Shown: in pieces, positions 1 through 7,784 of the stretch
Position numbering within the stretch: the first letter of the stretch is position 1
Layout of the letters: each line of letters starts with the position of its first letter
DNA from: Deltaproteobacteria bacterium
GTDB taxonomy: Bacteria; Bdellovibrionota; FAC87; UBA2466
Direction: 5' to 3'
NCBI GenBank assembly: GCA_016875135.1
Contig: VGSE01000003.1
Location: 1 to 40,862, forward strand
Length of the DNA stretch: 40,862 nt
Program-made: the position numbers and the translations under genes
Notes under the pieces: model-generated
Told to the model about the DNA's origin: nothing
Seen by the model: only the letters and a program-made list of their open reading frames with translations
Database searches by the model: none

Positions 1-1085
1 AGCTGCTGTTGACTGGGCGGTATGCTTACCGAGGGGCTAATCTGAGGCCCTTGCTCACTTCGGTCTGAGTTACCTCGAGAAACGTTAGGCCGCTGAGCTT
101 GACCTAACGCCTGTTGTAAAGCTTTAATTGCCTGGTCGCTCTCACGGTTTCTCTCATTAAACTGCCGTTTAAAAAGTTCTTCGTTTAGCTGTCGCTCTCT
201 CTCTCGATCGTCTTGTGCTCTTAGTAATAGATCCTCTAATTGATTAGTTCGAAAATCCCCAGGAACGATCGCATTTCCATTAGGAACCGTAGTAGGCGGA
301 ATAAATCCTCCGAGGGTTCCAGGCGTGGTAGGCGCACTGGGATCTACAACGGGAGGAGTTGGCCCCGTCGAATCTGTAGTGGCCTCTGCGTCAAGCTTGC
401 ACATTTTTGCGTCTTCTGAAGAATCTTTTATTGCCTTCCTAGCCGAATCACCGTTAACGCTCTCTTGATCAAACAAATTCTTATCCCAAGCATCGCCCTG
501 TAATAGATTAGCAATAGCCTCTAGCTGTTCAGAAACTTCCTTGTCGGCTTTTTCAAATTCGTTTTTGCTGTTTTCAAACCTAGTTGCTTTTTCCTTAAGG
601 CTCTTTTGAATTCGAACAACAAAAGTATTAATGCTCTTGTCAGTCAGAGTTCCTTTAGTTTCAAACTGCCCAATAACTTTCTGCTCAGAAAGGTGGGTTA
701 TAAATTCATTTAGGGTAGTCAAAAGAGCTAATGAGACCTTGTCATCAGTTGAACCCTCGCTACACTTTAACAACTTCTCAGCATATTTTTTTACCTCTTC
801 TAATTTCTTTTTAAGATCATTTATCTTTTCTGTAGTTAAAGTAATTTGACTTTGGGAGGCATCCTCGTCTTTCTTCAGAGTAAAAACAAAGGTGCCGTCT
901 TTTTTGTCACGTAAAACTTTGATTAACTCATCAAACTTTTCTGAAATCTTTGGTCTACCTGTCTCTCGACGGACGCTATTTCCCTGTGAATCATGTTCAC
1001 CAGGCCCTTCCGCATAGATTGCCTGGCTAGGCAGCAACGAACAGAGAAGTAAGAGCCCTGCCAATTTGATTTGATACCGTTTCAT
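1..1085 (-). CDS. Secreted coiled-coil protein of unknown function (3' end beyond window)
   Basis: This frame is missing from the ORF track because it runs off the left edge with no stop; I translated it by hand from the ATG at 1085. About 361 residues are visible. The N-terminus is a typical Sec signal peptide: basic MKRYQIK, a Leu-rich core, and a likely cleavage after QAIYA near residue 25. The Cys in the core is not in a good lipobox. The mature part is Lys/Glu-rich and probably coiled coil (roughly residues 30-220). It is followed by a Pro/Thr-rich linker (for example TPPVVDPSAPTTPG) and a second charged helical stretch rich in Arg, Glu and Gln. The visible C-terminal part is Ser/Pro/Gln-rich. 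A GGGG stretch lies about 8 bases before the ATG. I recognise no catalytic motif. It is probably exported to the periplasm or envelope; a structural or adhesive role is only a guess. Confidence 0.75.
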   Translation of the reverse strand, partial: MKRYQIKLAGLLLLCSLLPSQAIYAEGPGEHDSQGNSVRRETGRPKISEKFDELIKVLRDKKDGTFVFTLKKDEDASQSQITLTTEKINDLKKKLEEVKKYAEKLLKCSEGSTDDKVSLALLTTLNEFITHLSEQKVIGQFETKGTLTDKSINTFVVRIQKSLKEKATRFENSKNEFEKADKEVSEQLEAIANLLQGDAWDKNLFDQESVNGDSARKAIKDSSEDAKMCKLDAEATTDSTGPTPPVVDPSAPTTPGTLGGFIPPTTVPNGNAIVPGDFRTNQLEDLLLRAQDDRERERQLNEELFKRQFNERNRESDQAIKALQQALGQAQRPNVSRGNSDRSEQGPQISPSVSIPPSQQQ

Positions 1086-1816
1086 CTTCAACCCCGCTTT
1101 CACATTCACTTTAAACACATTGAGCGAAACCCTTAGGCTCCAACTCACTCCTCAACAAAATACACCTATAGAAATTGTATTTTGATAAAGTGCAATGGTC
1201 GTTCCACTTACTTGATTAGGCTCGCCTGAAAGCACTAGGAATTGTATTCCTTAAGTTTATTACAAAAATGAATGTCGTTTTTTTTTACAGTTTCAAGTTT
1301 TCTTATAACTAGGTTGTTGAATTGTTTTGTAAAAACCCCTCTCTGAGCCTTACAAATCGCTCGTGTTAGAAAAGTAAACAACTCTAGTTCACACAAAAGA
1401 ATACAGTGTTTTGACTAATGATTTTAATAACTCGGCTATTGAAACAGAAGCAGCTTGGTAATCATCTTTAGTTCAAACCAACGCAAAACTTTTGGCAATT
1501 TTTTTAATACCCGCCCCCTTTGAGTAGGCTTTTTAAGAGGTTCAAACGGCCATGAAGTTGGTTTAAGACACCGAATTTGTTAGCCTTTTGACGATGATGT
1601 GACTTATCAAACGAAACTCCAAGAAAACTTATCAAATCTTTTAACCTTGGTCCTCTATAGGACTTTGCAATTTAAGAAAAAATTATAAAAGAAGGTTGCT
1701 TAACAAGTCATTTTATCACGTATTTTCAGTGGGTTGCGCCGGCGTACAGGGGATGTAATGTCATTGACGCCTAAAACCCCCTGTGTCATAAGTAGTGCCT
1801 AATAATTAGGTTTTTT
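1086..1816. other. Long AT-rich intergenic region (731 bp)
   Basis: This gap separates the divergent secreted-protein gene and the ferredoxin gene. I found no ORF with coding character, no tRNA and no clear Rho-independent terminator. It holds a small inverted repeat (AGGAAT-tgt-ATTCCT, 1237-1251), several T and A runs, and near its right end a candidate ferredoxin promoter. An imperfect hairpin (ACAGGGG at 1746 with CCCCTGT at 1778) overlaps that promoter. A small RNA or long leader could lie here, but nothing in the sequence proves it. Confidence 0.5.
1764..1792 (+). promoter_or_regulatory. Candidate sigma70-type promoter of the ferredoxin-glycerate kinase pair
   Basis: TTGACG (1764-1769) and CATAAG (1787-1792) are 17 bases apart and about 24 bases ahead of the ferredoxin ATG. 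The -35 matches 5 of 6 consensus bases and the -10 matches 4 of 6. The -35 sits in the loop and the 3' arm in the spacer of the ACAGGGG/CCCCTGT inverted repeat, which might act as an operator. Confidence 0.4.
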
Positions 1817-2047
1817 ATGGCTGATAAAGAAGATCGTTACGAAGACAATGTCCTCGGGAAGTGGTACGTAGATAAAAAATGTATCCTCTGTAGCGTCTGC
1901 TCCGAAGCAGCTCCTAATAACTTTAAAGAAGCTCCAAGTGCAGATCATGATTTCGTGTTTAAGCAGCCCGAGACCCCCGAAGAGATTACGCAATGTGAAG
2001 AGGCGATGGTGGCTTGCCCTGTAGAAGCTATCGGAAATGATGGCTGA
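1817..2047 (+). CDS. Small single-cluster ferredoxin
   Basis: A 76-residue acidic soluble protein. Cys22, Cys25 and Cys28 in CILCSVC and Cys67 in ACPVEAI form the ligand pattern of a single [4Fe-4S] ferredoxin of the short bacterial type. An additional Cys60 is present. It would act as a cytoplasmic one-electron carrier; the partner enzyme is unknown. The start is the ATG at 1817, preceded by TTAGG six bases upstream. Its last four codons overlap the start of the glycerate kinase gene by 11 bases, so the two are almost certainly co-transcribed and perhaps translationally coupled. Nothing in the glycerate kinase reaction needs a ferredoxin, so the pairing may reflect shared expression rather than shared chemistry. 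Confidence 0.85.
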   Translation: MADKEDRYEDNVLGKWYVDKKCILCSVCSEAAPNNFKEAPSADHDFVFKQPETPEEITQCEEAMVACPVEAIGNDG

Positions 2048-3170
2048 AGCACCCAAAATCCTTGTGGCCATGAACAGCTTCAAGGGCAGCCTCTCAAACC
2101 TAGAAGCCTGTCAAAGCGTCTCAAAATCCCTAACTGAACTAAAAATAACACACTCTATAGTCCCGGTGGGTGATGGTGGCAGCGGGACCGGAACAGCTCT
2201 GCAATCTACCTTGGGTGGCGAATTTGTCTCGATGGACTCAGCTGATCCCAAAGGCAGAGCCATCAAGGCCGCAGTTCTTTGCTTTCCCAATTCGATTAAT
2301 CCCCACTGCATTTACATCGATAGTAGCTCGGTTTGTGGATTCACCTTAATCCCCGACCCTGAGAAAAAGGCATTAGAAGCTTCAAGTCGTGGGCTAGGGC
2401 TTTTACTGCGCGAAGTGATTCAACGTTGGCGATCTTCTCTAAAAGACATTTGGATTGGCCTTGGAGATTCCGCCATTTCCGACATGGGAATCGGAATGCT
2501 CTCGGAACTTGGCGTGGCTTTTGTAGACTCTCAAAAAAAAGAGCTTTCTCCAACAACTGAAAACCTTTGTCTCATTTCAGATTTTTCCAAACCTAATATT
2601 AGTTTCGGAAACATCTCTCTGACTGTTTTATGTGACGTTTCAAATCCTGTCTGTGGGCCACAAGGAAGTGCCGTGACCTTTGCGCCACAAAAGGGAGCCT
2701 CAAAAGAAGAGGTCCTCTTAATTGCAAAAGGCATGGACAACTTTGCCTCGAGAATCGAACACAAGCTTCACCGATCGCTTAAATATATTCCCTTAACGGG
2801 ATCGGCAGGAGGTTTATCTGCTGCACTGCTGGCTTTTTTTAATGCAAATCTTGTCCCTGGGTGTCCCTTTCTTCTTAAACAAATTAACTTTGATAAAAAA
2901 CTTAACAATCACGATTTAGTTATCACCGGGGAAGGAAGAACCGATCTTCAAACCCTAAAAAGAAAAGCTCCAGCCGTAATTGCTCAGCATGCAAAGAGTC
3001 TCAATAAAAAATGCATCATCATTTCGGGCGCACTAGGGGAGGGGGCAAACCAAATTGCTGTTGAGCTGGAACTTTTTGGAATTCACGCATGCGGGAAAGA
3101 GCCGTCGGCGGCTGAAGCGTTGACGCAAAAAACCCTCGAGGTTTTTTCTTCATTAAAAGTTTCTAAATAA
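2037..3170 (+). CDS. Glycerate kinase, GlxK/GarK family
   Basis: The 377-residue length fits the bacterial glycerate 2-kinase family, which phosphorylates D-glycerate with ATP to feed lower glycolysis. Family landmarks are recognisable in order: NSFKGSLSNLEA near the N-terminus, PVGDGGSGTGTAL around residues 42-54, GLGDSAISDMGIGM around residue 142, and the C-terminal VITGEGRTDLQTL with a following KAP. Some are altered from what I recall as the family norm (DGGEGT is DGGSGT here; GGSATNDGG is GDSAISDMG), so substrate preference could differ. Two ATGs stand in tandem (2037 and 2040); either could be used. It overlaps the ferredoxin by 11 bases and ends 8 bases from the stop of the convergent dicluster ferredoxin. 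I see no terminator between them. Confidence 0.85.
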   Translation: MMAEAPKILVAMNSFKGSLSNLEACQSVSKSLTELKITHSIVPVGDGGSGTGTALQSTLGGEFVSMDSADPKGRAIKAAVLCFPNSINPHCIYIDSSSVCGFTLIPDPEKKALEASSRGLGLLLREVIQRWRSSLKDIWIGLGDSAISDMGIGMLSELGVAFVDSQKKELSPTTENLCLISDFSKPNISFGNISLTVLCDVSNPVCGPQGSAVTFAPQKGASKEEVLLIAKGMDNFASRIEHKLHRSLKYIPLTGSAGGLSAALLAFFNANLVPGCPFLLKQINFDKKLNNHDLVITGEGRTDLQTLKRKAPAVIAQHAKSLNKKCIIISGALGEGANQIAVELELFGIHACGKEPSAAEALTQKTLEVFSSLKVSK

Positions 3171-3178
3171 AGATTAGA

Positions 3179-3538
3179 TTATTTATCCGTTCCTGTCTTC
3201 TTCTCGGAATTATCGCCAAGATCGGAGTACATGACAGATCTGACGGTCCATTCTTGGGTCCGCTGATCGAGTTCCGTAGGTTGAACCATGAAAATCGTCT
3301 CCCAAGGACAAATCTTTGCACAGGCTTCACAACCAATGCATCTGTCTTGATCCACTTCAACAACTCTCATGAAATCGGGATGCTCAACTCCAGGAACCTG
3401 CTCAATACAATCCACAGGACAAACAGGAATACAGGCATGACATCCGGTACACCCGCGCTGATCAATCACCGCATGAGAACGCGGTGGCTTTTTGCGGTCG
3501 GCTTTACCTTCTGCTGGATTTCCTTGTTTCTTTTCCAT
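3179..3538 (-). CDS. Two-cluster 4Fe-4S ferredoxin-like protein
   Basis: A 119-residue protein with two classical cluster motifs: CTGCHACIPVCP around residues 30-41 and CIGCEACAKICP around residues 67-78. Each has a fourth cysteine followed by proline, so two [4Fe-4S] clusters are expected. The arrangement resembles the ferredoxin domain of RnfB and of dicluster electron-transfer subunits, but no flavin or membrane segment is present. It has a charged Lys-rich N-terminus and C-terminus outside the fold. It would be a cytoplasmic electron carrier with an unknown partner. The gene lies downstream of the MetE-like gene with a 43-base gap and no clear Shine-Dalgarno sequence. Its stop is almost back to back with that of the convergent glycerate kinase. 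Confidence 0.85.
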   Translation of the reverse strand: MEKKQGNPAEGKADRKKPPRSHAVIDQRGCTGCHACIPVCPVDCIEQVPGVEHPDFMRVVEVDQDRCIGCEACAKICPWETIFMVQPTELDQRTQEWTVRSVMYSDLGDNSEKKTGTDK

Positions 3539-3581
3539 ATCGTCGTTCTTATCTTATCAGACAGGCTGAAAGCAAGCTATC

Positions 3582-4364
3582 CTATAGCTTTTCCCACTCC
3601 ACCATTTGCCTGTCTAACTCCCTAATATCCCAACCATAAAACCCGCAGGGAGCCGACACCCAAAAGTTGGGTTCCTTCTCTAAAGATTTTGGCAAATTCG
3701 CGGTTCCCTTGGTTAAGCCCCCAAAAATGAGGGCCTTGTCCTTTTCCCGCATTAAATTTAGGTAAAATCGTTCTTCGTGCTCTCCCATAGCTTTTGAAGC
3801 AAAATCAAAAGCAAAAAAATCCAATACGCCTAGGTGATCTACAAAGGGTAGGGGGCGAAGGGTTGCGCAACTGTGGATTCCAATCCTCACATCAAAATCA
3901 ACATCCTTCACAGCCTGCAAAAATGCAGTATACCCCTCTACGATGTAAGGTTGTTCCTGTGTCCAAAATGGCTCATCTAACTGAAGCCAAAGCTCTCCCT
4001 TAAACGCCGCTTCGTTTAGTTGTTTTCTAAGTCCTTTCCAAAAATTAACCCAAAGAGGGGCTACTTCCAAAAACTTAGCACTTATTGATCTTGAAACTGT
4101 AAACGGACCCGCAATTTGTATTTTGAATCTAGGACTATCAACAAATTCATTTTGGAACATTTCAAGACAACTTGAAGCTTTTTCATCCCAGTATCCTAAA
4201 TCAAACCCTCGCAACACCTGTCCAATCATATCCTCTAAGGGATTCGAATCAGGTAACTGCGGAAGAAAGGGAAGGTGGGGCGAATGCTTTTTGACAAACT
4301 TTACGGCGTCAACGGGGTTTCGATGCGGAAGACTTCCCAAAAAATAAAACTTTCGCTTTTCCAT
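3582..4364 (-). CDS. MetE-like (cobalamin-independent methionine synthase C-terminal domain) family protein
   Basis: A 260-residue protein of the UROD/MetE-like TIM-barrel superfamily, about a third the length of full MetE. It opens with GSLPHRNPVDAV, typical of stand-alone members. Zinc-ligand positions seem retained: His and Cys in GIHSCA correspond to the H-x-C pair of MetE, and Cys in APCGFYG corresponds to the distal Cys ligand. LQLDEPFW matches the strand carrying conserved Asp/Glu residues. This implies a zinc-dependent thiol methyltransferase activity. The methyl donor and acceptor cannot be read from the sequence, and the N-terminal domain of MetE is absent. Its ATG lies 3 bases after the lipB stop, so it is probably the next gene of the lipoyl/dehydrogenase operon. 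A role in lipoate chemistry is not implied. Confidence 0.75.
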   Translation of the reverse strand: MEKRKFYFLGSLPHRNPVDAVKFVKKHSPHLPFLPQLPDSNPLEDMIGQVLRGFDLGYWDEKASSCLEMFQNEFVDSPRFKIQIAGPFTVSRSISAKFLEVAPLWVNFWKGLRKQLNEAAFKGELWLQLDEPFWTQEQPYIVEGYTAFLQAVKDVDFDVRIGIHSCATLRPLPFVDHLGVLDFFAFDFASKAMGEHEERFYLNLMREKDKALIFGGLTKGTANLPKSLEKEPNFWVSAPCGFYGWDIRELDRQMVEWEKL

Positions 4365-4367
4365 TTG

Positions 4368-5066
4368 TTAATCAACCAACTTTTTATTTATCTTTTTGGT
4401 TTCTTTTTTCTTAAGCGCCTTAGCAGCATCCTTCGAAACACGGTTAAACTGCTCAGAGAAGTGCTTTATAAAACTCTGCTTAACCTGCTCAACACTGGGA
4501 CATCCAGATCCTAATTCCTCTTTCATTGAGGTCATCACCGAAGCATTAAAACCACACGGATCAATGTTGGAAAACCCTGATAGGTCATTGCTCACGTTAA
4601 TGGCTGAACCATGAAAGGTAATCCACGAGGAAATCGCAATCCCGATGCTTGCGATTTTTTTGTTCTTTCCAGAAATCCAAACCCCAGTTGCACCTTCTCG
4701 TCTTTCGGCAGCTATTCCAAACTCTTTCAACAGTTGGATAATGGTTTCCTCAAGCCTTCGCAAATGCAGATGGGCATCCTTTTCTTTCGCTCGCAAAGTC
4801 AACAAGGGATAACACACCAACTGTCCAACGTTGTGAAATGTAGCCTCTCCGCCGCGCTCGATCGCAAAAGCATTTTTAAGTTTCCAAGGAATGAGTCCCT
4901 TGCTTTTTCGACCAAAGGTATAAACCTCAGGATGCTCAACGAGGATTAATCTATCGGGAAAATATTCGTTTTGCTTTTTCTGATGAACCACATCCAACTG
5001 CGAGTAGTAAGTGTCATTATAATCGCTAATCCCGCGGTCATCGATTTCAAAAAAAGCTATCGGCAC
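4368..5066 (-). CDS. lipB: Lipoyl(octanoyl) transferase LipB
   Basis: LipB moves octanoyl from acyl carrier protein to the lipoyl domain of the E2 subunit, the first step of de novo lipoylation. Seen here are VEHPEVYTFGR, RGGEATFHNVGQLV, the KIASIG segment with the conserved Lys, and the catalytic Cys in DPCGF. I prefer the GTG at 5066 over the ATG at 5120 given in the ORF track. The GTG sits 1 base after the lpdA stop, has GAGG about 5 bases upstream, and gives 232 residues starting VPIAFFEIDDRG, which fits the family. The longer form would add 18 residues inside lpdA. A Lys-rich tail (KKKETKKINKK) extends the C-terminus. Neighbours are the 2-oxoacid dehydrogenase genes it serves, with lipA at the other end of the cluster. 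Confidence 0.92.
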   Translation of the reverse strand: MPIAFFEIDDRGISDYNDTYYSQLDVVHQKKQNEYFPDRLILVEHPEVYTFGRKSKGLIPWKLKNAFAIERGGEATFHNVGQLVCYPLLTLRAKEKDAHLHLRRLEETIIQLLKEFGIAAERREGATGVWISGKNKKIASIGIAISSWITFHGSAINVSNDLSGFSNIDPCGFNASVMTSMKEELGSGCPSVEQVKQSFIKHFSEQFNRVSKDAAKALKKKETKKINKKLVD

Positions 5067-5067
5067 T

Positions 5068-6492
5068 CTATCCTCGCTTCGGTTTGTAAATGTGAATGGC
5101 CTTGTAGAAGGCCGCTTCAACAGCTTCCGGCATCACCTCAGGCAGCGTGGGGTGCGTATGAATCGTCCTTACTAAATCCTCGACAGTGGCTCCCATTTCA
5201 ATGGCTAAAGCGGCTTCTGCGATCAAATTGGAAGCTTCAGGACCGACTATATGAACACCTAGGATGGCCTCCGTTTTTTCGTCGATAACAATCTTCGCCA
5301 TCCCCTCAGATTCGTTCATAGCAAGAGCCTTACCTGATGCCGCAAAAGGAAAACGCCCGACCTTAACTTTAAATCCTTTTTCAGTAGCCTCTTTTTCTGT
5401 CAATCCCGCCACTGCAATTTCAGGATCACAGAAAACTGCCCAAGGAACCGTTTTGTAATCTTTATAGGTCCGCTTTCCTGAAATAGTCTCTGCAACTAAA
5501 AGCCCGTCCATCGTCGCTCTATGCGCTAACTGAGGCGCTCCGGCCACATCACCAATTGCATAGATGTTAGATACGTTAGTCATACTCTGATTATTCGACA
5601 GAATATTTCCTCGTGGGTCCATCTTGATTCCAAGTTTCTCAAGGCCCATGTTGTCGGAGTTTGGACTTCTTCCCACGGAAACCAATATCACATCGGCCGA
5701 AACCGTCTGGGTTTTTTTGTCTTTGGTTTCAATCTCCAAATTAAGTTTTTTGGCTTTTAAAGGCTCTTTTTCTTTGATTCCGAGTGCTTTAGCCCCAGTG
5801 TGAACCGTGATACCAAAATGCTTCATCTTCTTTTGAACCAGCGCCACAAGCTCATTGTCGACAGTAGACAATAGCTGATCAAGGGCTTCAACAATAGTGA
5901 CTTTCGATCCAAGTTTCGCGTAAACCGTTCCAATTTCAATGCCAATAAAGCCACCACCCACCACCACCATCTCTTTGGGCACTTCTCTTAACGAGAGGGC
6001 TTCTGTAGAGCTCACAATGTTTTTCCCGTTGAAGGGAAGGATTGGAATCTGTGCAACTCGAGAGCCCGTTGCAATTACAAAACTTGTCGCAGTTATCGTC
6101 TCTTTTCCTGACTGACTTGCCACCTCTAGGGTTTTGCTATCCTTGAAAGTTGCAGTCCCTTTAATGATCTCAACACCATTAGCTTTCAACAGCCCCTGAA
6201 CTCCAGTCGTCAGTTTCTTAACCACCCCTTGCTTCCAGTCCTGCATTTTGGCCAGATCACAGTCGACGCCTTTGACGCTTATCCCAATCTCCTCCGCTTC
6301 ATTTTTCATCTTCCAGTACTGAGAACTGCCATAGATCAGAGCCTTTGAAGGAATGCATCCTACATTCAAACAAACCCCACCAAAGTTTTCTTTCTCTATG
6401 ATAGCGGTTTTTTTTCCTAATTGTGCAAGCCGAATAGCGGTCGGATAGCCTCCGGGGCCGGCACCAATCACAACAGCATCAAATGATTTCAT
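5068..6492 (-). CDS. lpdA: Dihydrolipoamide dehydrogenase (E3)
   Basis: E3 reoxidises dihydrolipoyl-E2 with NAD+ through FAD. The 474-residue length is normal. The N-terminal FAD motif is VVIGAGPGGYPTA, followed by the redox-active disulfide Cys41/Cys46 in GGVCLNVGCIPSKA. A second dinucleotide motif VVVGGGFIGIEIG lies near residue 180 for NAD. AIGDVAGAPQLAH is the second FAD contact, and the C-terminal HTHPTLPEVMPEA carries the His-Glu pair of the active site. The ATG overlaps the E2 stop by 4 bases (ATGA), a sign of translational coupling. It is the last structural gene of the complex before lipB. Confidence 0.97.
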   Translation of the reverse strand: MKSFDAVVIGAGPGGYPTAIRLAQLGKKTAIIEKENFGGVCLNVGCIPSKALIYGSSQYWKMKNEAEEIGISVKGVDCDLAKMQDWKQGVVKKLTTGVQGLLKANGVEIIKGTATFKDSKTLEVASQSGKETITATSFVIATGSRVAQIPILPFNGKNIVSSTEALSLREVPKEMVVVGGGFIGIEIGTVYAKLGSKVTIVEALDQLLSTVDNELVALVQKKMKHFGITVHTGAKALGIKEKEPLKAKKLNLEIETKDKKTQTVSADVILVSVGRSPNSDNMGLEKLGIKMDPRGNILSNNQSMTNVSNIYAIGDVAGAPQLAHRATMDGLLVAETISGKRTYKDYKTVPWAVFCDPEIAVAGLTEKEATEKGFKVKVGRFPFAASGKALAMNESEGMAKIVIDEKTEAILGVHIVGPEASNLIAEAALAIEMGATVEDLVRTIHTHPTLPEVMPEAVEAAFYKAIHIYKPKRG

Positions 6493-7772
6493 GCAAACAC
6501 CAATCTTGAGGGTTCAGATAAAAAGTAAATAAGCCGGTTCATAAACCTAGCAGCATCAGCACCATCCACAACCCTGTGGTCAACCGACATCGAAAGGAAC
6601 ATCACATCGCCAATCACAATCTGATCATCTTTCACAACCGGACGTTTTCTTATGGCATTGACCCCGAGAATGGCGACCTCCGGATGATTGATCACTGGCG
6701 TCGCCAAGACCCCTCCGATAGAGCCGGCGTTCGTCACAGTAAATGTTCCACCTTTCATGTCGTCGAGTGCAATCTTTCCAGTTCTTGCTTTTTCAGACAA
6801 CAACTGAATTTCTGTGGCCAACTCCCAAATGGTCTTCCGATCAGCTGCCTTAATGACTGGAACCATGAGCCCATTAGGCGTGTCGGTGGCGACACCGATG
6901 TTGTAATCACCTTTTAAAATAATCTCCTGCTTCTCGTCATCCAAGGAGGAATTGAGATAAGGAAATTCCATTAGGGCTGGAATTAAGGCCTTAATGATGA
7001 AAGGCAAGTAAGTTAATTTAACGCCTCTTTTTTCTGCTTCCTCTTTGGCTGCGGCTCTTAACTTAACCACCGCTGACATGTCCACTTCTTCGACGTAAGT
7101 AAAATGCGCTGCCGTATGTTTGGAATAGGACATCGACTCTGCAATTTTCTTTCTTACCCCTTTTAAAGGAACTACTTGTAAAGCGCCCCTTGCCACGGCC
7201 GGCACGTTCGCTCTCTGAGCCACCGGAGCTGCAGTGACCGCCACCGAAGTATGAGATGTTCTTGGCGTCGCAGCTTGATGCCCTTCATACGCCAACTGCA
7301 CATCCATTTTAGTGACTCGCCCTTGAAGTCCTGTGCCTTTTACAGTTTTAAGATCAACACCCAAATCTCTCGCAAGTTTCCGTGTCGCTGGCGTAGCAAG
7401 GATATGGTAGGGTAGGGGCTCTTCACTTGCCACCACAGCTTCAACTATTCTTTCTGAAGACTTTGCCGAAATTGAAGCAGGTGGAACGCTGGCAATTTTG
7501 GGCTCTGTTTTTTGTGCAGGTTTAGAAGCCGCTGCCTTCCCAGCTTCTGCGATCCGAATAATCACTTTCCCCACTTCAATTGTTTGTCCTTCGTTAGCTA
7601 AAAGCTCTGAAACGGTTCCAGCCACTGGCGAAGGGATTTCCACAGTCGCTTTATCGGTCATCACCTCTACCATGGGTTGATCGGCTTCAAGAGCCTCGCC
7701 GGTTTTCACTAACCACTTAACAATTTCACCTTCGTGAACACCTTCACCGATATCTGGTAATTTAAAGTCCAT
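6489..7772 (-). CDS. pdhC: Dihydrolipoyl acyltransferase (E2) of a 2-oxoacid dehydrogenase complex
   Basis: E2 carries acyl groups on a lipoyl arm and transfers them to CoA, and it is the core of the complex. The order is one lipoyl domain (residues 1-75) with the modified Lys41 in MTDKATVEI, an Ala/Pro/Lys-rich linker, an E1/E3-binding domain (ATPATRKLARDLGVD, near residue 125), a second linker, and the catalytic domain from about residue 195 with the family's HRVVDGADAARF near the C-terminus. There is a single lipoyl domain. The sequence cannot separate acetyl (pyruvate) from branched-chain acyl specificity; parts look like the branched-chain type, so bkdB is an alternative name. GAGGG lies about 8 bases ahead of the ATG. 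Confidence 0.9.
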   Translation of the reverse strand: MDFKLPDIGEGVHEGEIVKWLVKTGEALEADQPMVEVMTDKATVEIPSPVAGTVSELLANEGQTIEVGKVIIRIAEAGKAAASKPAQKTEPKIASVPPASISAKSSERIVEAVVASEEPLPYHILATPATRKLARDLGVDLKTVKGTGLQGRVTKMDVQLAYEGHQAATPRTSHTSVAVTAAPVAQRANVPAVARGALQVVPLKGVRKKIAESMSYSKHTAAHFTYVEEVDMSAVVKLRAAAKEEAEKRGVKLTYLPFIIKALIPALMEFPYLNSSLDDEKQEIILKGDYNIGVATDTPNGLMVPVIKAADRKTIWELATEIQLLSEKARTGKIALDDMKGGTFTVTNAGSIGGVLATPVINHPEVAILGVNAIRKRPVVKDDQIVIGDVMFLSMSVDHRVVDGADAARFMNRLIYFLSEPSRLVFA

Positions 7773-7784
7773 GTTGTTTTCCCT

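Noticed and set aside
631-849. 72-residue plus-strand ORF
   Set aside because: It is antisense to the secreted protein frame, which is open from 1085 to the edge and has a signal peptide; the ORF has no coding character.
1746-1784. ACAGGGG/CCCCTGT stem as a terminator or riboswitch
   Set aside because: The loop is 25 bases, no T run follows directly, and no riboswitch class is recognisable; kept only as a possible operator.
5067-5120. ATG start of lipB at 5120
   Set aside because: It would put 18 extra residues within lpdA; the GTG at 5066 has a Shine-Dalgarno sequence and fits the family N-terminus.
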